DNA of 44,265 nt from NCBI GenBank assembly GCA_002503885.1, contig DASQ01000145.1, forward strand, positions 1 through 44,265, read 5' to 3'. Shown one piece after another: positions 33,041-41,102 of the stretch; the stretch's first letter is position 1, and each line of letters opens with the position of its first letter. The notes under the pieces are model-generated. The model was not told the DNA's origin. It worked only from the letters and a program-made list of their open reading frames with translations, and did no database searches. Origin of the DNA: Methanoculleus marisnigri. Its GTDB lineage: Archaea > Halobacteriota > Methanomicrobia > Methanomicrobiales > Methanoculleaceae. Position numbers and translations under genes: made by a program.

Positions 33041-34711
33041 TTACATAGGGGGCATGCCCATGCCACCCATGCCGCCCATGCCACCCATGCCGCCCATCTC
33101 GTCCATGCCCGGGCCACCTGCGGGTCCGGCAGACTTGGATGAGGCGATGACGTCGTCGATCCGGAGGATCATGACGGCGGCTTCGGCAGCGCTGGAGATT
33201 GCCTGGGTCTTCACCCGCAGAGGTTCGATGACGCCGGCCTCGAGCATATTGCCGGATGCGCCGTTGAAGACATCGAGTCCCATGTACTTTCCGTTCTTAC
33301 CACCCTTCTCGTGGGCTGCGCGGAGAGCGACGAGCATGTCGATAGGGTCGAGGCCTGCGTTCTCGGCAAGGGTCCTCGGGATGATCTCAAGCGCGTTTGC
33401 GAATGCCTCGATGGCAAGCTGGGCGCGTCCGCCGACACTTGCGGCGTACTCGCGGAGACGCAGCGAGAGCTCGATCTCGGGCGCACCGCCGCCGGCGACG
33501 AACTTCTTGTCCTCGATGGCAACACTGACGACCCTGAGAGCGTCCTCGATGGCACGATCGAGTTCGGCAACGACGTGCTCGGTGCCGCCGCGGATGATGA
33601 TCGAGACGGCTTTGGGGTTCTCGCATTCGGTGACGAAGATCATCTCTTCGCCGGAGACCTTCTTCTCCTCGACGCTGCCTGCCTTACCGAGTTCCTCGGC
33701 GGCGATGGCGTCGATGGAGCTGACGACGGAACCGCTCGTGGCGCGGGCGAGCTTCTCCATGTCGCTCTTCTTGACACGCCGCACGGCAAAGATGCCGGCC
33801 TTGGCGAGGTAGTGCTGGGCGATGTCATCGATGCCCTTCTGGCAGAAGACGACGTTTGCACCGCTTGCAATAACCTTTTCGACGATGCCCTTGATCATCC
33901 GCTCCTCTTCATCGAGGAACATCTGGAGCTGGTCGGGGCTCGTGATGCTGATCTCGGCGTCGACCTCGGTCTTCTTGAACTCGACGGCGGCGTTGAGGAG
34001 CAGGATCTTCGCGTTCTTGACGACACGGGGCATGGCGGGGTGCACACGCTCCTTGTCGATGATCATGCCTTCGACGATCTCAGAGTCCTCGATGGACCCG
34101 CCGACCTTCTTCTCGACCTTCACGAAATCGGTGTCGACGGTGCCGTCGGCGTCAGCGACCATCGTGATCGCTCTGACGGCGAGTTCGGTGAGTTTATCCT
34201 TTGCGACCTCGGCACCCTTGCCGGTCATAGCGGTGTCGGCAAGCTTGCGGAGCATCACCATGTCGTCGGGCCTGATGTCGACGGCGATCTCACTGAGGAT
34301 TTCCTGTGCTTTGTCGGCGGCCATGCGGTAGCCGTTGGCGATGACCGTGGGGTGCACGTCCTGGTCGAGGAGGTCCTCGGCACGCTTCAGGAGTTCGCCT
34401 GCGATCACCACTGCGGTCGTGGTGCCGTCGCCGACCTCATCGTCCTGGGTCTTGGCGATCTCGACCATCATCTTCGCGGCGGGGTGCTCGATATCCATCT
34501 CTTTTAGGATGGTCACACCGTCGTTCGTGATGACGACGTCACCAATGGTGTCGACGAGCATCTTGTCCATGCCCTTGGGGCCGAGCGTTGTCCTTACGGC
34601 GCCTGCTACGGCCTTTGCGGCAGCAATGTTGCCCGACTGTGCGTCACGACCGCGGGTACGCTGGCTACCCTCTTTCAGAATGAAGATTGGTTGTCCTCCA
34701 AGGTTTGACAT
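33041..34711 (-). CDS. thsA: Thermosome subunit (group II chaperonin)
   Basis: A 556-residue chaperonin subunit, starting at the ATG of MSNLGGQPIFIL (34711) behind GGTGAT; a GTG three codons earlier is less likely. It contains the ATP site GDGTTTAVVIAGELL, the N-terminal TLGPKGMDKMLVD, and DPIDMLVALRA. The C-terminus has the flexible Gly-Gly-Met repeat tail encoded by a simple repeat near 33054-33100. Thermosome folds proteins in the cytoplasm in two eight- or nine-subunit rings. The gene has its own TATA directly downstream of the HTH regulator. Confidence 0.96.
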   Translation of the reverse strand: MSNLGGQPIFILKEGSQRTRGRDAQSGNIAAAKAVAGAVRTTLGPKGMDKMLVDTIGDVVITNDGVTILKEMDIEHPAAKMMVEIAKTQDDEVGDGTTTAVVIAGELLKRAEDLLDQDVHPTVIANGYRMAADKAQEILSEIAVDIRPDDMVMLRKLADTAMTGKGAEVAKDKLTELAVRAITMVADADGTVDTDFVKVEKKVGGSIEDSEIVEGMIIDKERVHPAMPRVVKNAKILLLNAAVEFKKTEVDAEISITSPDQLQMFLDEEERMIKGIVEKVIASGANVVFCQKGIDDIAQHYLAKAGIFAVRRVKKSDMEKLARATSGSVVSSIDAIAAEELGKAGSVEEKKVSGEEMIFVTECENPKAVSIIIRGGTEHVVAELDRAIEDALRVVSVAIEDKKFVAGGGAPEIELSLRLREYAASVGGRAQLAIEAFANALEIIPRTLAENAGLDPIDMLVALRAAHEKGGKNGKYMGLDVFNGASGNMLEAGVIEPLRVKTQAISSAAEAAVMILRIDDVIASSKSAGPAGGPGMDEMGGMGGMGGMGGMGMPPM

Positions 34712-34754
34712 AAGTATCACCGTTGTTAAGCGATAGAAAGGTAGGTTTGTAGTT

Positions 34755-34763
34755 CTATATAAA
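34755..34763 (-). promoter_or_regulatory. TATA box of the thermosome gene
   Basis: TTTATATAG on the minus strand, about 48 bases before the ATG at 34711, predicts a start near 34733 and a leader of about 22 bases containing GGTGAT. It directly abuts the stop codon of the regulator gene (34769-34771). Confidence 0.65.
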
Positions 34764-34768
34764 CCTAT

Positions 34769-35683
34769 TTACTCGTTCATCATATCTATGAGTTCCGAGC
34801 CGTCTTCAAGGGTGTGGAGATGCTCTTCGCCGATAAGGAGGGTTTTGCCGATTTTTTTCTGCTTTTTGTAATCCGTGACGACGCACACCGCAAACGTCTT
34901 CGTGATCTGGGAGATGTTGCCGATGAGAGAAGCGCGCTTTACAATCTTCTGGGAGGTCCCGTAGGCCGTCAGGATGGTATGCTGACCAAAGAGTGCCAGC
35001 GCCTGGAACGGGGCCTGCCGCATAGCGTGGATCTCCATTCCCATGCGTTCGAGATCGATGAGGACGTCGCCGGCCGTGGATTCGGGAGGCTTCTCGGGCT
35101 CGGGGGAGCGGTAGGCGATGAGCTCGATCGTCTCGACGAGCGGGGCGTTGAAGAGTTCCTCAAGCCTGATGGCAACGTCGAGCGTGGTACCCATCCCGCT
35201 CTCGTACTTGCTGATGGTCCGGCGGGAGACCCCGAGACGCGACGCCAGGTCCCCGAGCGACATCCGGGAGCGCTCCCGCACCTCCCGCAGGAGGTCGCCT
35301 TTGATCTTCACGTAGAGGCCGCCGGGGGATGCGTAGACCATCGGCGAGAGCCCTTCCACGAAGTAGTCGTAGAGTGTCTCGGGGCTGAGGGCAAAGAGTC
35401 CGTAGCGGATGTAGACGACGCCGCGTTCGAGGTCCGCATCGCGAGCCCGCTCTCCGACGATGAGAGGGGTGGCCTGAAGGTACCGGGCGATCTGGTTGAG
35501 GTCCCAGGCGATATCGGCACTCACGCTGTCGATGTGAGAGGCGACTTTGATGATGACCAGGCTGTCGCCTTTCTTCGCGATAAGGTCGAAACTCCGCGGA
35601 CGGATGTTGCACCGCTCCGAGACGTCGAAGTCCGCGAGAAGCATGATGCTGATGACCATCTGAGGAAGGCGATCCTGCGACAT
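34769..35683 (-). CDS. Archaeal HTH transcriptional regulator (COG1395 type)
   Basis: A 304-residue protein of an archaeal family annotated as putative HTH-type regulators. The N-terminal about 110 residues form a nuclease-like fold region (RPRSFDLIAKKGDSLVIIKV) without obvious function. A Cro/XRE-type helix-turn-helix lies at about 128-185 (MSLGDLASRLGVSRRTISKY). The C-terminal domain (ALALFGQHTILTAYG, KTLLIGEEH) is conserved in the family. The gene is divergent from tiaS over 48 bases and immediately upstream of the thermosome gene, so either could be a target, though no operator is evident. Confidence 0.82.
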   Translation of the reverse strand: MSQDRLPQMVISIMLLADFDVSERCNIRPRSFDLIAKKGDSLVIIKVASHIDSVSADIAWDLNQIARYLQATPLIVGERARDADLERGVVYIRYGLFALSPETLYDYFVEGLSPMVYASPGGLYVKIKGDLLREVRERSRMSLGDLASRLGVSRRTISKYESGMGTTLDVAIRLEELFNAPLVETIELIAYRSPEPEKPPESTAGDVLIDLERMGMEIHAMRQAPFQALALFGQHTILTAYGTSQKIVKRASLIGNISQITKTFAVCVVTDYKKQKKIGKTLLIGEEHLHTLEDGSELIDMMNE

Positions 35684-35731
35684 AACCCGTAAGAACCGAT
35701 ATAGCCGGAGAACGATATAAACTAGAGGGTT
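35684..35731. promoter_or_regulatory. Overlapping divergent promoters of the HTH regulator and tiaS
   Basis: Only 48 bases separate the start codons. GATATAAAC (35711-35719; reverse GTTTATATC) is about 30 bases from the regulator's ATG at 35683, and GATATAGCC (35694-35702) is about 33 bases from the tiaS ATG at 35732. The two core promoters must overlap, so transcription of one gene likely competes with the other. Confidence 0.55.
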
Positions 35732-37012
35732 ATGTGGATCGGGATCGACGACACGGATTCCCCCGCAGGGATGTGCACCACCTATATCGGGGCGGTTCTG
35801 GTGCGGCAGCTCGCGCGATCAGGATTCCGTGTCGTCGAAGCCCGGCTGGTCAGGCTGAACCCGAACGTCATCCACAAGACCCGGGGGAACGCGGCGATCT
35901 GCATCGAGGCCGAGGGGGAGATCGAGGCGGTCTTCGCACTCACCTGCGCGTGCGTGGAAGCGCTCGCGGAGTTCGATGCTCCGGGAACCAACCCGGGCGT
36001 GGTGGTCTCCCGCGTCCGGCCACCGCCGGACTTCTACTACGCGGCGCTCCGGGACTTCTGCACCGTGGAGGAGGCCGTCGAGGTGCTCGAGGCAGCCGGG
36101 GCCCGGTACCGGGGCTACAAGAACCGGCGCGGCCTCATCGGCGCAACGGCGGCGGTTGCGAGCGATCTGCCCGACCGGACCTACGAACTGCTCGCCTACC
36201 GGACGCGGGAGCGCTGGGGCACCCCCCGGCAGGTCGACCGTTCGAGCCTCTTTTGCGCCGAGGAGATGACCGGACCCCACACCTGGGACACAGTGGACCG
36301 GGAGAACGATGTGGTGGTCTGCGTGCCCCATACCCCCGACCCGGTCCTCTTCGGCATCCGGGGGGAGAGCCCCGCCTGGGTCGGCAGAGCCCGGTCCTCT
36401 GTCCGCTCGGAGGGGCCGGCCTGCGAACAGGTCTACACCACCAATCAGGGGACGGACGCTCACCTGGTCCCGGGGCAGATCGGAGAACTCCGGGAGGGGC
36501 GGTCGTACCTGGTGCGGGGCACGGTCGCGGGCTCCCCGACCACCGGACCCGGCGGCCATGTCTCGTTTCTCCTCGCAGATGAAGGCGTTGAGGCCCGCTG
36601 TATGGCCTACGAGCCGACCAAAGGGTTCCGGGACGTCGTGAGGAGACTCGTCCCTCACGACGTGGTGGTCGCGGCCGGAAGTTACAAAGGCGGGAGCCTC
36701 AACCTCGAGAAACTCGGGGTCTGCCACCTCGCCGATCTGATCCGGATCCGCCCGCCGGTCTGCCCGGCCTGTGGAAAGCGGATGACGAGCGCCGGGACAG
36801 GGAAGGGCTACAAGTGCAGGGTCTGTGGGGCCCGCAGCCGCGAGCCCGAGGCTGAGCGGGTCGAACGCCTGCTCCAGCCCGGGTGGTACGAGGTTCCCCC
36901 CACCGCCCGCCGGCACCTCGCCCGGCCGCTGGTGCGTGGCGTCCCCGCGTGGGAGGAAGCCCTTCTTCAATCAGGCCGAAAATGTAGCCGCCTTCCCCAC
37001 CGGCAGCCATGA
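35732..37012 (+). CDS. tiaS: tRNA(Ile2) 2-agmatinylcytidine synthetase TiaS
   Basis: A 426-residue enzyme that joins agmatine to C34 of tRNA-Ile(CAU) using ATP, so the tRNA reads AUA. The start MWIGIDDTDSPAGMCTTYIG is diagnostic, followed by the NVIHKTRGNAA and GYKNRRGLIGATAA segments. An OB-fold (about 260-340) and a zinc ribbon (CPACGKRM, then CRVCGARS) complete the usual order. The gene is essential in archaea. It begins with AGAGGG just before the ATG. Confidence 0.95.
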   Translation: MWIGIDDTDSPAGMCTTYIGAVLVRQLARSGFRVVEARLVRLNPNVIHKTRGNAAICIEAEGEIEAVFALTCACVEALAEFDAPGTNPGVVVSRVRPPPDFYYAALRDFCTVEEAVEVLEAAGARYRGYKNRRGLIGATAAVASDLPDRTYELLAYRTRERWGTPRQVDRSSLFCAEEMTGPHTWDTVDRENDVVVCVPHTPDPVLFGIRGESPAWVGRARSSVRSEGPACEQVYTTNQGTDAHLVPGQIGELREGRSYLVRGTVAGSPTTGPGGHVSFLLADEGVEARCMAYEPTKGFRDVVRRLVPHDVVVAAGSYKGGSLNLEKLGVCHLADLIRIRPPVCPACGKRMTSAGTGKGYKCRVCGARSREPEAERVERLLQPGWYEVPPTARRHLARPLVRGVPAWEEALLQSGRKCSRLPHRQP

Positions 37013-37595
37013 CCTGCGCGGGTGGGGAGCCGGGAGGCTTTCCCACCCCGTCAATCAAATGAACTTTACAAAAAAAGATTTATAATGTTTGTGTGTTAAC
37101 TTATCCCTGGTGATCCCGTGCCGACTATCAGCGAGAGCGTACGTCCTCTGGCCTGTCCGCCCGCAACGGTGCCAACCCCGGGCAGACAGGGTTCACCTGG
37201 CGGCCGTACGGACTCGCGGTCGATATGCACGGAACGAAGGTAACCCTCAGGATAACCTTCTGTTTCCGACCAGATAGTCAGCTCAGGAGAGATGGCCCGG
37301 ACATACCGGACCACCGACACGGCGAAACGAGCGGGATCATCCCGTGTCGAACAATCAATCAGTCTCTGTCTGGCAGCGGGGGACCCGGCCACCGGGCTCC
37401 CGCCACTGTTCTGTCGTTATCAGACGCCTCCCCGGCCCGGTGGGCGTCAGGTTCGGTATGACATCCGGTAGTCAGGGCGGGGTTTCCCGCGGGTACGGTG
37501 TCCTCCCAGGGGTTTTCAAGCACTGAGGGATACGAGGGGCGTCGGGCACCGCAGGCGTACCCTGTGACAGCCTCACGAAAAGACGATCCATTATC
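37013..37595 (+). other. 583-base gap with TATA box and a GC-rich foldable segment
   Basis: No convincing protein is seen. A clear TATA (GATTTATAATG, about 37075-37085) lies in an AT-rich stretch. Downstream, 37126-37225 can fold into nested stems: TATC with GATA, GCGAG (37131-37135) with CTCGC (37213-37217), tandem AG/GA, CGTACG (37138-37143) with CGTACG (37205-37210), and CCTGTC-GCCC (37152-37162) with GGGC-GACAGG (37180-37190). This could be a stable non-coding RNA or a long leader for the dys-pyrF operon. The remaining 37230-37595 shows nothing recognisable. Confidence 0.35.
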
Positions 37596-38576
37596 GTGCA
37601 TGAATACCAACCCTCTCCAGAGAGCTGGTGTAACACTATCATGACCTTCAAATATGGGGATGCGGTACAACAGGCACGGGTGCGCCCCGGGATGACGGTC
37701 GGTGAACTCGTCGATGAACTCGGGAAAGCCGGAGCCTACAACGGGGGGTCCCTCTGGCAGGCGGTCAACATCTACGAGCGGATGCTCCGCGATGAGAAGG
37801 CGCTGAAGTTCTTCGGCCTCTCGGGCGCCATGGTGCCCGGCGGCATGGGCGGCATCGTCGCCGACCTCATCCAGCGCCGACACATCGACGTACTCGTCTC
37901 GACGGGGGCGAACCTCACCCACGACGTCATCGAGGCGATAGGCTGCCACCACTACCATGGAACCTGCCAGGTCTCCGATGCCGAACTCTGCGAGGAGGGG
38001 GTCAACCGGATCTACGACATCTTCCTCCCGAACGATGCGTTCATCAGATTCGAAGAGTTCATGCAGGACGTCTACTCGTCCCTCCCGGAGGGCTCGACAG
38101 TCTCGATCTCCGGCCTCCTCAACCAGATCGGGAGCCGGCTTGACTCCGGGATCCTTGCCGGGGCAGCAAAGGCAGGGGTGCCGGTCTACTGCCCCGCCAT
38201 CCAGGACTCGATGATCGGGCTGCAGTACTGGCTTTTTGCCCAGACGCACAAGGTCACGGTCAGCGCGTTCGGGGACATGCCCGCTCTCCTCGACCGGTGC
38301 TTTGAAGCCGAACGGGCCGGGACCGTCCTCGTCGGCGGCGGTGTCCCGAAGAACTACATCCTGCAGAGCAAACTGATGACCGAGAGCGGGTTTGACTACG
38401 CGGTGCAGCTCACCGGCGACCGGCCGGACCTCGGCGGCCTCTCGGGCGCGACGCTCGATGAAGCCCGCTCATGGGGCAAGCTCACCGGCGAGGCGACCGC
38501 CGCAACCGTCTACGGCGACGCGACCATCAACCTGCCGCTCCTCGTGGCCGCAACCCTCGATAGGCTGGAACGATGA
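37596..38576 (+). CDS. dys: Deoxyhypusine synthase
   Basis: About 326 residues from the GTG at 37596; ATG 37641 (MTFKYGDAVQQ) is an equally plausible start. The enzyme moves the aminobutyl group of spermidine onto a lysine of aIF5A. Family segments are intact: GAMVPGGMGGIVADLIQR, STGANLTHDVIEA, CPAIQDSMIG (with the catalytic-site His/Asp region), GGGVPKNYILQ and the catalytic Lys in ARSWGKL. The 3' end overlaps pyrF by four bases (ATGA), so the two form an operon. Confidence 0.94.
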   Translation: MHEYQPSPESWCNTIMTFKYGDAVQQARVRPGMTVGELVDELGKAGAYNGGSLWQAVNIYERMLRDEKALKFFGLSGAMVPGGMGGIVADLIQRRHIDVLVSTGANLTHDVIEAIGCHHYHGTCQVSDAELCEEGVNRIYDIFLPNDAFIRFEEFMQDVYSSLPEGSTVSISGLLNQIGSRLDSGILAGAAKAGVPVYCPAIQDSMIGLQYWLFAQTHKVTVSAFGDMPALLDRCFEAERAGTVLVGGGVPKNYILQSKLMTESGFDYAVQLTGDRPDLGGLSGATLDEARSWGKLTGEATAATVYGDATINLPLLVAATLDRLER

Positions 38577-39208
38577 CCGAACTTATCCTCTCCCTGGACG
38601 TGCTCGACCGGAAACGGGCGGTGAAGATCGCGGAGTCCTGTGCGCCCTTCATCGACGCGATCAAGGTCGGCTATCCCCTTGTCCTCTCGGCCGGCCTCTC
38701 TATCGTCGAGGACTTCGCCGGGCTCGGCCTGCCGCTCATCGCCGACTTCAAGGTCGCAGACATCCCCAACACCAACCGCCTTATCTGTGAAGCGGTATTC
38801 TCAGCCGGGTTCGATGCCGTGATCGCCCATGGGTTCGTGGGAGCCGATGCCGCGAGGACCTGCGTCGAGGCGGCGCACAACCACAGCGGGGCTGCATATA
38901 TTGTCGCCGAGATGAGCCATCCCGGGGCGACCGAGTTCTTCCATGGTGGTGTGGCCGAACGCCTCGCGACGCTCGCCGTCGCCTGCCGGGCCGACGGCAT
39001 CATCGCCCCTGCCACCCGTCCGGAACGGGTCGCCCGGCTCCGCGAGATCGTCGGCAAGAAGGCGATCTACTCCCCCGGCGTGGGAGCACAGGGCGGTGAC
39101 CTCGACACGGTGGCCCGGCTGGTCGACGGGGTCATCGTGGGCAGGAGCATCTACGAGGCAGCGGACCCTGCAGCTGAAGCCGAACGCCTCTCACGCATCC
39201 GCCGGTGA
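38573..39208 (+). CDS. pyrF: Orotidine 5'-phosphate decarboxylase
   Basis: A 211-residue TIM-barrel enzyme for the last step of UMP synthesis. The catalytic motif DFKVADIPNT (Asp-Lys-Asp array), the N-terminal LILSLDVLDR and the C-terminal SPGVGAQGG and VIVGRSIYEA phosphate-binding loops are all present. It overlaps dys by four bases. A free-standing TATA precedes the next gene, so the operon ends here. Confidence 0.95.
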   Translation: MTELILSLDVLDRKRAVKIAESCAPFIDAIKVGYPLVLSAGLSIVEDFAGLGLPLIADFKVADIPNTNRLICEAVFSAGFDAVIAHGFVGADAARTCVEAAHNHSGAAYIVAEMSHPGATEFFHGGVAERLATLAVACRADGIIAPATRPERVARLREIVGKKAIYSPGVGAQGGDLDTVARLVDGVIVGRSIYEAADPAAEAERLSRIRR

Positions 39209-39292
39209 TGAGTTCTCCGTTCCGATCCTTTGGGAGATGACGAACCCTATGAGTGGTCTGAGGCGGATGCGGCTCATCCCGCATCTGAAGGG

Positions 39293-39300
39293 TTATATAT
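39293..39300 (+). promoter_or_regulatory. TATA box of the NrdD-tail/cbiZ operon
   Basis: TTATATAT, centred 25 bases before the ATG at 39322 with no ribosome binding site between them, so the transcript is probably leaderless. Confidence 0.65.
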
Positions 39301-39321
39301 TCTCCCGCAGATACTCGTATC

Positions 39322-39684
39322 ATGAACTGGAGCCCCGAGCAGCAGAAACTGGCAGAAAAATACCGGAGCCTCGACGAAATCCCCGCAGGCGAGCGGCGAT
39401 ACAAGTGCCACACCTGTCACTTCGTCGTGGACGAGACCCCCTGCCCTCACTGCGGTGAAGCGTCGCTCGAGGTCATGTGCCCGCTTGACCACTGCGACTG
39501 CCACCACTCCATCGTCGAGAAGATCGAGTACTGTCCGCTCTGCGGCCATGCCGTCTGCCCGGAGTGCGGGAGCCATGACGTCGTGCAGATCAGCAGGGTC
39601 ACCGGATACCTCCAGGACGTTGCAGGCTGGAACGCCGGCAAACAACAGGAACTGAAAGACCGGGTCCATTACTCCGTCGTATGA
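39322..39684 (+). CDS. Stand-alone NrdD-like C-terminal glycyl-radical/zinc module
   Basis: A 120-residue protein. The C-terminal about 45 residues (CPECGSHDVVQISRVTGYLQ then DVAGWNAGKQQELKDR) match the end of anaerobic (class III) ribonucleotide reductase NrdD: a zinc-ribbon CxxC followed by the R-x-x-G-Y glycyl-radical loop. Three further cysteine pairs (CHTC, CPHC, CPLC) lie upstream, so it may hold two zinc sites. The 580 or so residues of the NrdD catalytic barrel are absent, and the gene has its own promoter, so it is not a simple truncation. It could donate a radical-bearing tail to another protein, as YfiD does for pyruvate formate-lyase, or be a zinc protein that kept the fold. It is coupled to cbiZ by ATGA. 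Confidence 0.72.
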   Translation: MNWSPEQQKLAEKYRSLDEIPAGERRYKCHTCHFVVDETPCPHCGEASLEVMCPLDHCDCHHSIVEKIEYCPLCGHAVCPECGSHDVVQISRVTGYLQDVAGWNAGKQQELKDRVHYSVV

Positions 39685-40562
39685 GATATTTTGTCAGGGA
39701 CGATACTCTTTTCCTTCGCGGCCGGTTCAGGGCGGCCAGCACCGGCATCAACGGTGGTATCGCCGATGTCACGACGGTATTAAACCACACGGTGCCGCAC
39801 GATTTCAACGACGACCCGCCACGCCGCCTCGATCTTCTCGCTGCCCGGCACGGCCTCTTCAACGAGTACTTCGGGCTCCTGACCGCCGTCGAGATGCATC
39901 ACCTCTGCGTGCTCCAGTATGACTTCATCACGGTCTTCATCACGGCGGGGGTGACCAACCCGACCCCGTCCCCCGCTCCGCATACCATCAACATCATCGT
40001 CTACAGCCGGGAGGGGATGGGCGACGCGGCGCTCCTCGAGACGATCGTCACCGCAACCGGGGCGAAGGCCCAGGCGCTCCACGACCTCGGCTATGATTTT
40101 CCCGGGACCACCACGGATGCGGTCGCCGTCGCCTGCGAGCGCGATGCCGCCCCGGCACATACCTACACCGGGACGCTGACCGAAGCCGGCCGACGGGTCC
40201 ATGCGGCCGTCCTGCACGGCGTCCCGGAGGCCCTCGCGCGGCATGAAGGCGATGTCCGGCGGAGCGACCCGTCGTTCTTCATCTACAGCCGCTACGGCGG
40301 GGATCACTGGGTGGAGTGGCAGGAAGAGGGCTGTCCCTACTACCCCTGCCACTTCCCGGGCCAGCGGTGCGACTACTGCTACTGTCCCTGCTACCCCTGC
40401 ACCGACGAGGACCTCGGGGAATGGGTCGAGAGTTTGAGCGGCGGCAGGATCTGGGGGTGCGCCGACTGTACGCTCCTCCACGTCCCGGAGGTCGCAAACT
40501 ACATGAAAAGAAATCCCGAGGCCACTCTCGCTGAGCTCAAGCGCCTCCGGGACCGGTTATAA
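39681..40562 (+). CDS. cbiZ: CbiZ adenosylcobinamide amidohydrolase fused to a Cys-rich domain
   Basis: A 293-residue protein. Residues 1-205 are CbiZ (GGIADVTTVLNHTVPHDF, TNPTPSPAPHTINIIV, TTTDAVAVACER), which removes the aminopropanol arm from salvaged cobinamides to give cobyric acid for archaeal B12 synthesis. The last about 80 residues are a small cysteine-rich domain with nine or so Cys (CPYYPCHFPGQRCDYCYCPC, then WGCADC), likely binding zinc or an Fe-S cluster. Methanogens need cobamides for methyl transfer. The start overlaps the NrdD-like gene by four bases. Confidence 0.88.
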   Translation: MRYFVRDDTLFLRGRFRAASTGINGGIADVTTVLNHTVPHDFNDDPPRRLDLLAARHGLFNEYFGLLTAVEMHHLCVLQYDFITVFITAGVTNPTPSPAPHTINIIVYSREGMGDAALLETIVTATGAKAQALHDLGYDFPGTTTDAVAVACERDAAPAHTYTGTLTEAGRRVHAAVLHGVPEALARHEGDVRRSDPSFFIYSRYGGDHWVEWQEEGCPYYPCHFPGQRCDYCYCPCYPCTDEDLGEWVESLSGGRIWGCADCTLLHVPEVANYMKRNPEATLAELKRLRDRL

Positions 40563-40575
40563 GATCGTTACTGCT

Positions 40576-40770
40576 TCACGCTTCTGCGACGCCGAGGGCG
40601 GAGAGCATCTCTTCGAGGGGAACACCGTGTGCCTGGGCGGCTTCCCGGATCGTCTCGTTGTTTGCGATGGCACAGCCAAGGCAACCCATTCCAAACCGGA
40701 AGAGTACCTGTGCCGATTCGGGCTTCTCCCGAAGGAGGTCCGCGATTGTACTGTCCGCATTCAATATCAT
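40576..40770 (-). CDS. DUF1858 domain protein (redox disulfide)
   Basis: A 64-residue protein from the ATG at 40768-40770 (MILNADSTIADLLREKPES). It has the DUF1858 shape with the redox-type CLGC motif (FGMGCLGCAIANNETI), as in the small proteins associated with hybrid cluster protein. A TATA (CTGTATATATAG on the minus strand, about 40793-40804) lies about 28 bases upstream, giving a leaderless transcript. An open frame extends far upstream, but the promoter and domain limits support the short form. Confidence 0.86.
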   Translation of the reverse strand: MILNADSTIADLLREKPESAQVLFRFGMGCLGCAIANNETIREAAQAHGVPLEEMLSALGVAEA

Positions 40771-41102
40771 ACAGCTGATGTTGTCCCTGCCCCTATATAT
40801 ACAGTTAAGGAGTCGGTGCAGAGGTGCCCTGATCCAACCCCGGACTGCAAAATGACGCATCCCCCCGCCCCTGCGGGTGTGGGCAACCCGCGAGGACCCA
40901 TAGACCCCATCCCCGGCGAGGAGATGCTTTCCGCCCCACGGAGCAGACGCGTGGCAGAAAACTTGGGACAGCCGGCTTTTGCCGCGCTTTCCCCCGGCCG
41001 GGCGCATCGGGGACTCCCGGCGGGAAGAACCGGGTTCATTTTCACACCGCACGCCGAGTCTTAATAGCCTGATGAGACAAAGTACAGACTGGAGATGTAA
41101 GT
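40771..41102. other. Intergenic region between the DUF1858 gene and rpa
   Basis: It contains the DUF1858 promoter at its left end and, at the right end, the rpa ribosome binding site GGAGATG (41093-41099) with possible AT-rich promoter elements near 41060-41067. GCGGGT/ACCCGC (about 40874-40894) can form a small hairpin. No gene is seen. Confidence 0.5.

Noticed and set aside
33054..33100. Short tandem repeat CCCATGCC(G/A)CC
   Set aside because: It encodes the Gly-Gly-Met tail of the thermosome subunit, normal for group II chaperonins.
33311..34507. Long open frame antisense to the thermosome gene
   Set aside because: High-GC codon bias produces mirror frames; the translation matches no family and the opposite strand is a certain gene.
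37096..37392. 98-codon minus-strand open frame in the tiaS-dys gap
   Set aside because: Unrecognised composition, no promoter or ribosome binding site, and it covers the inverted-repeat segment better explained as RNA structure.
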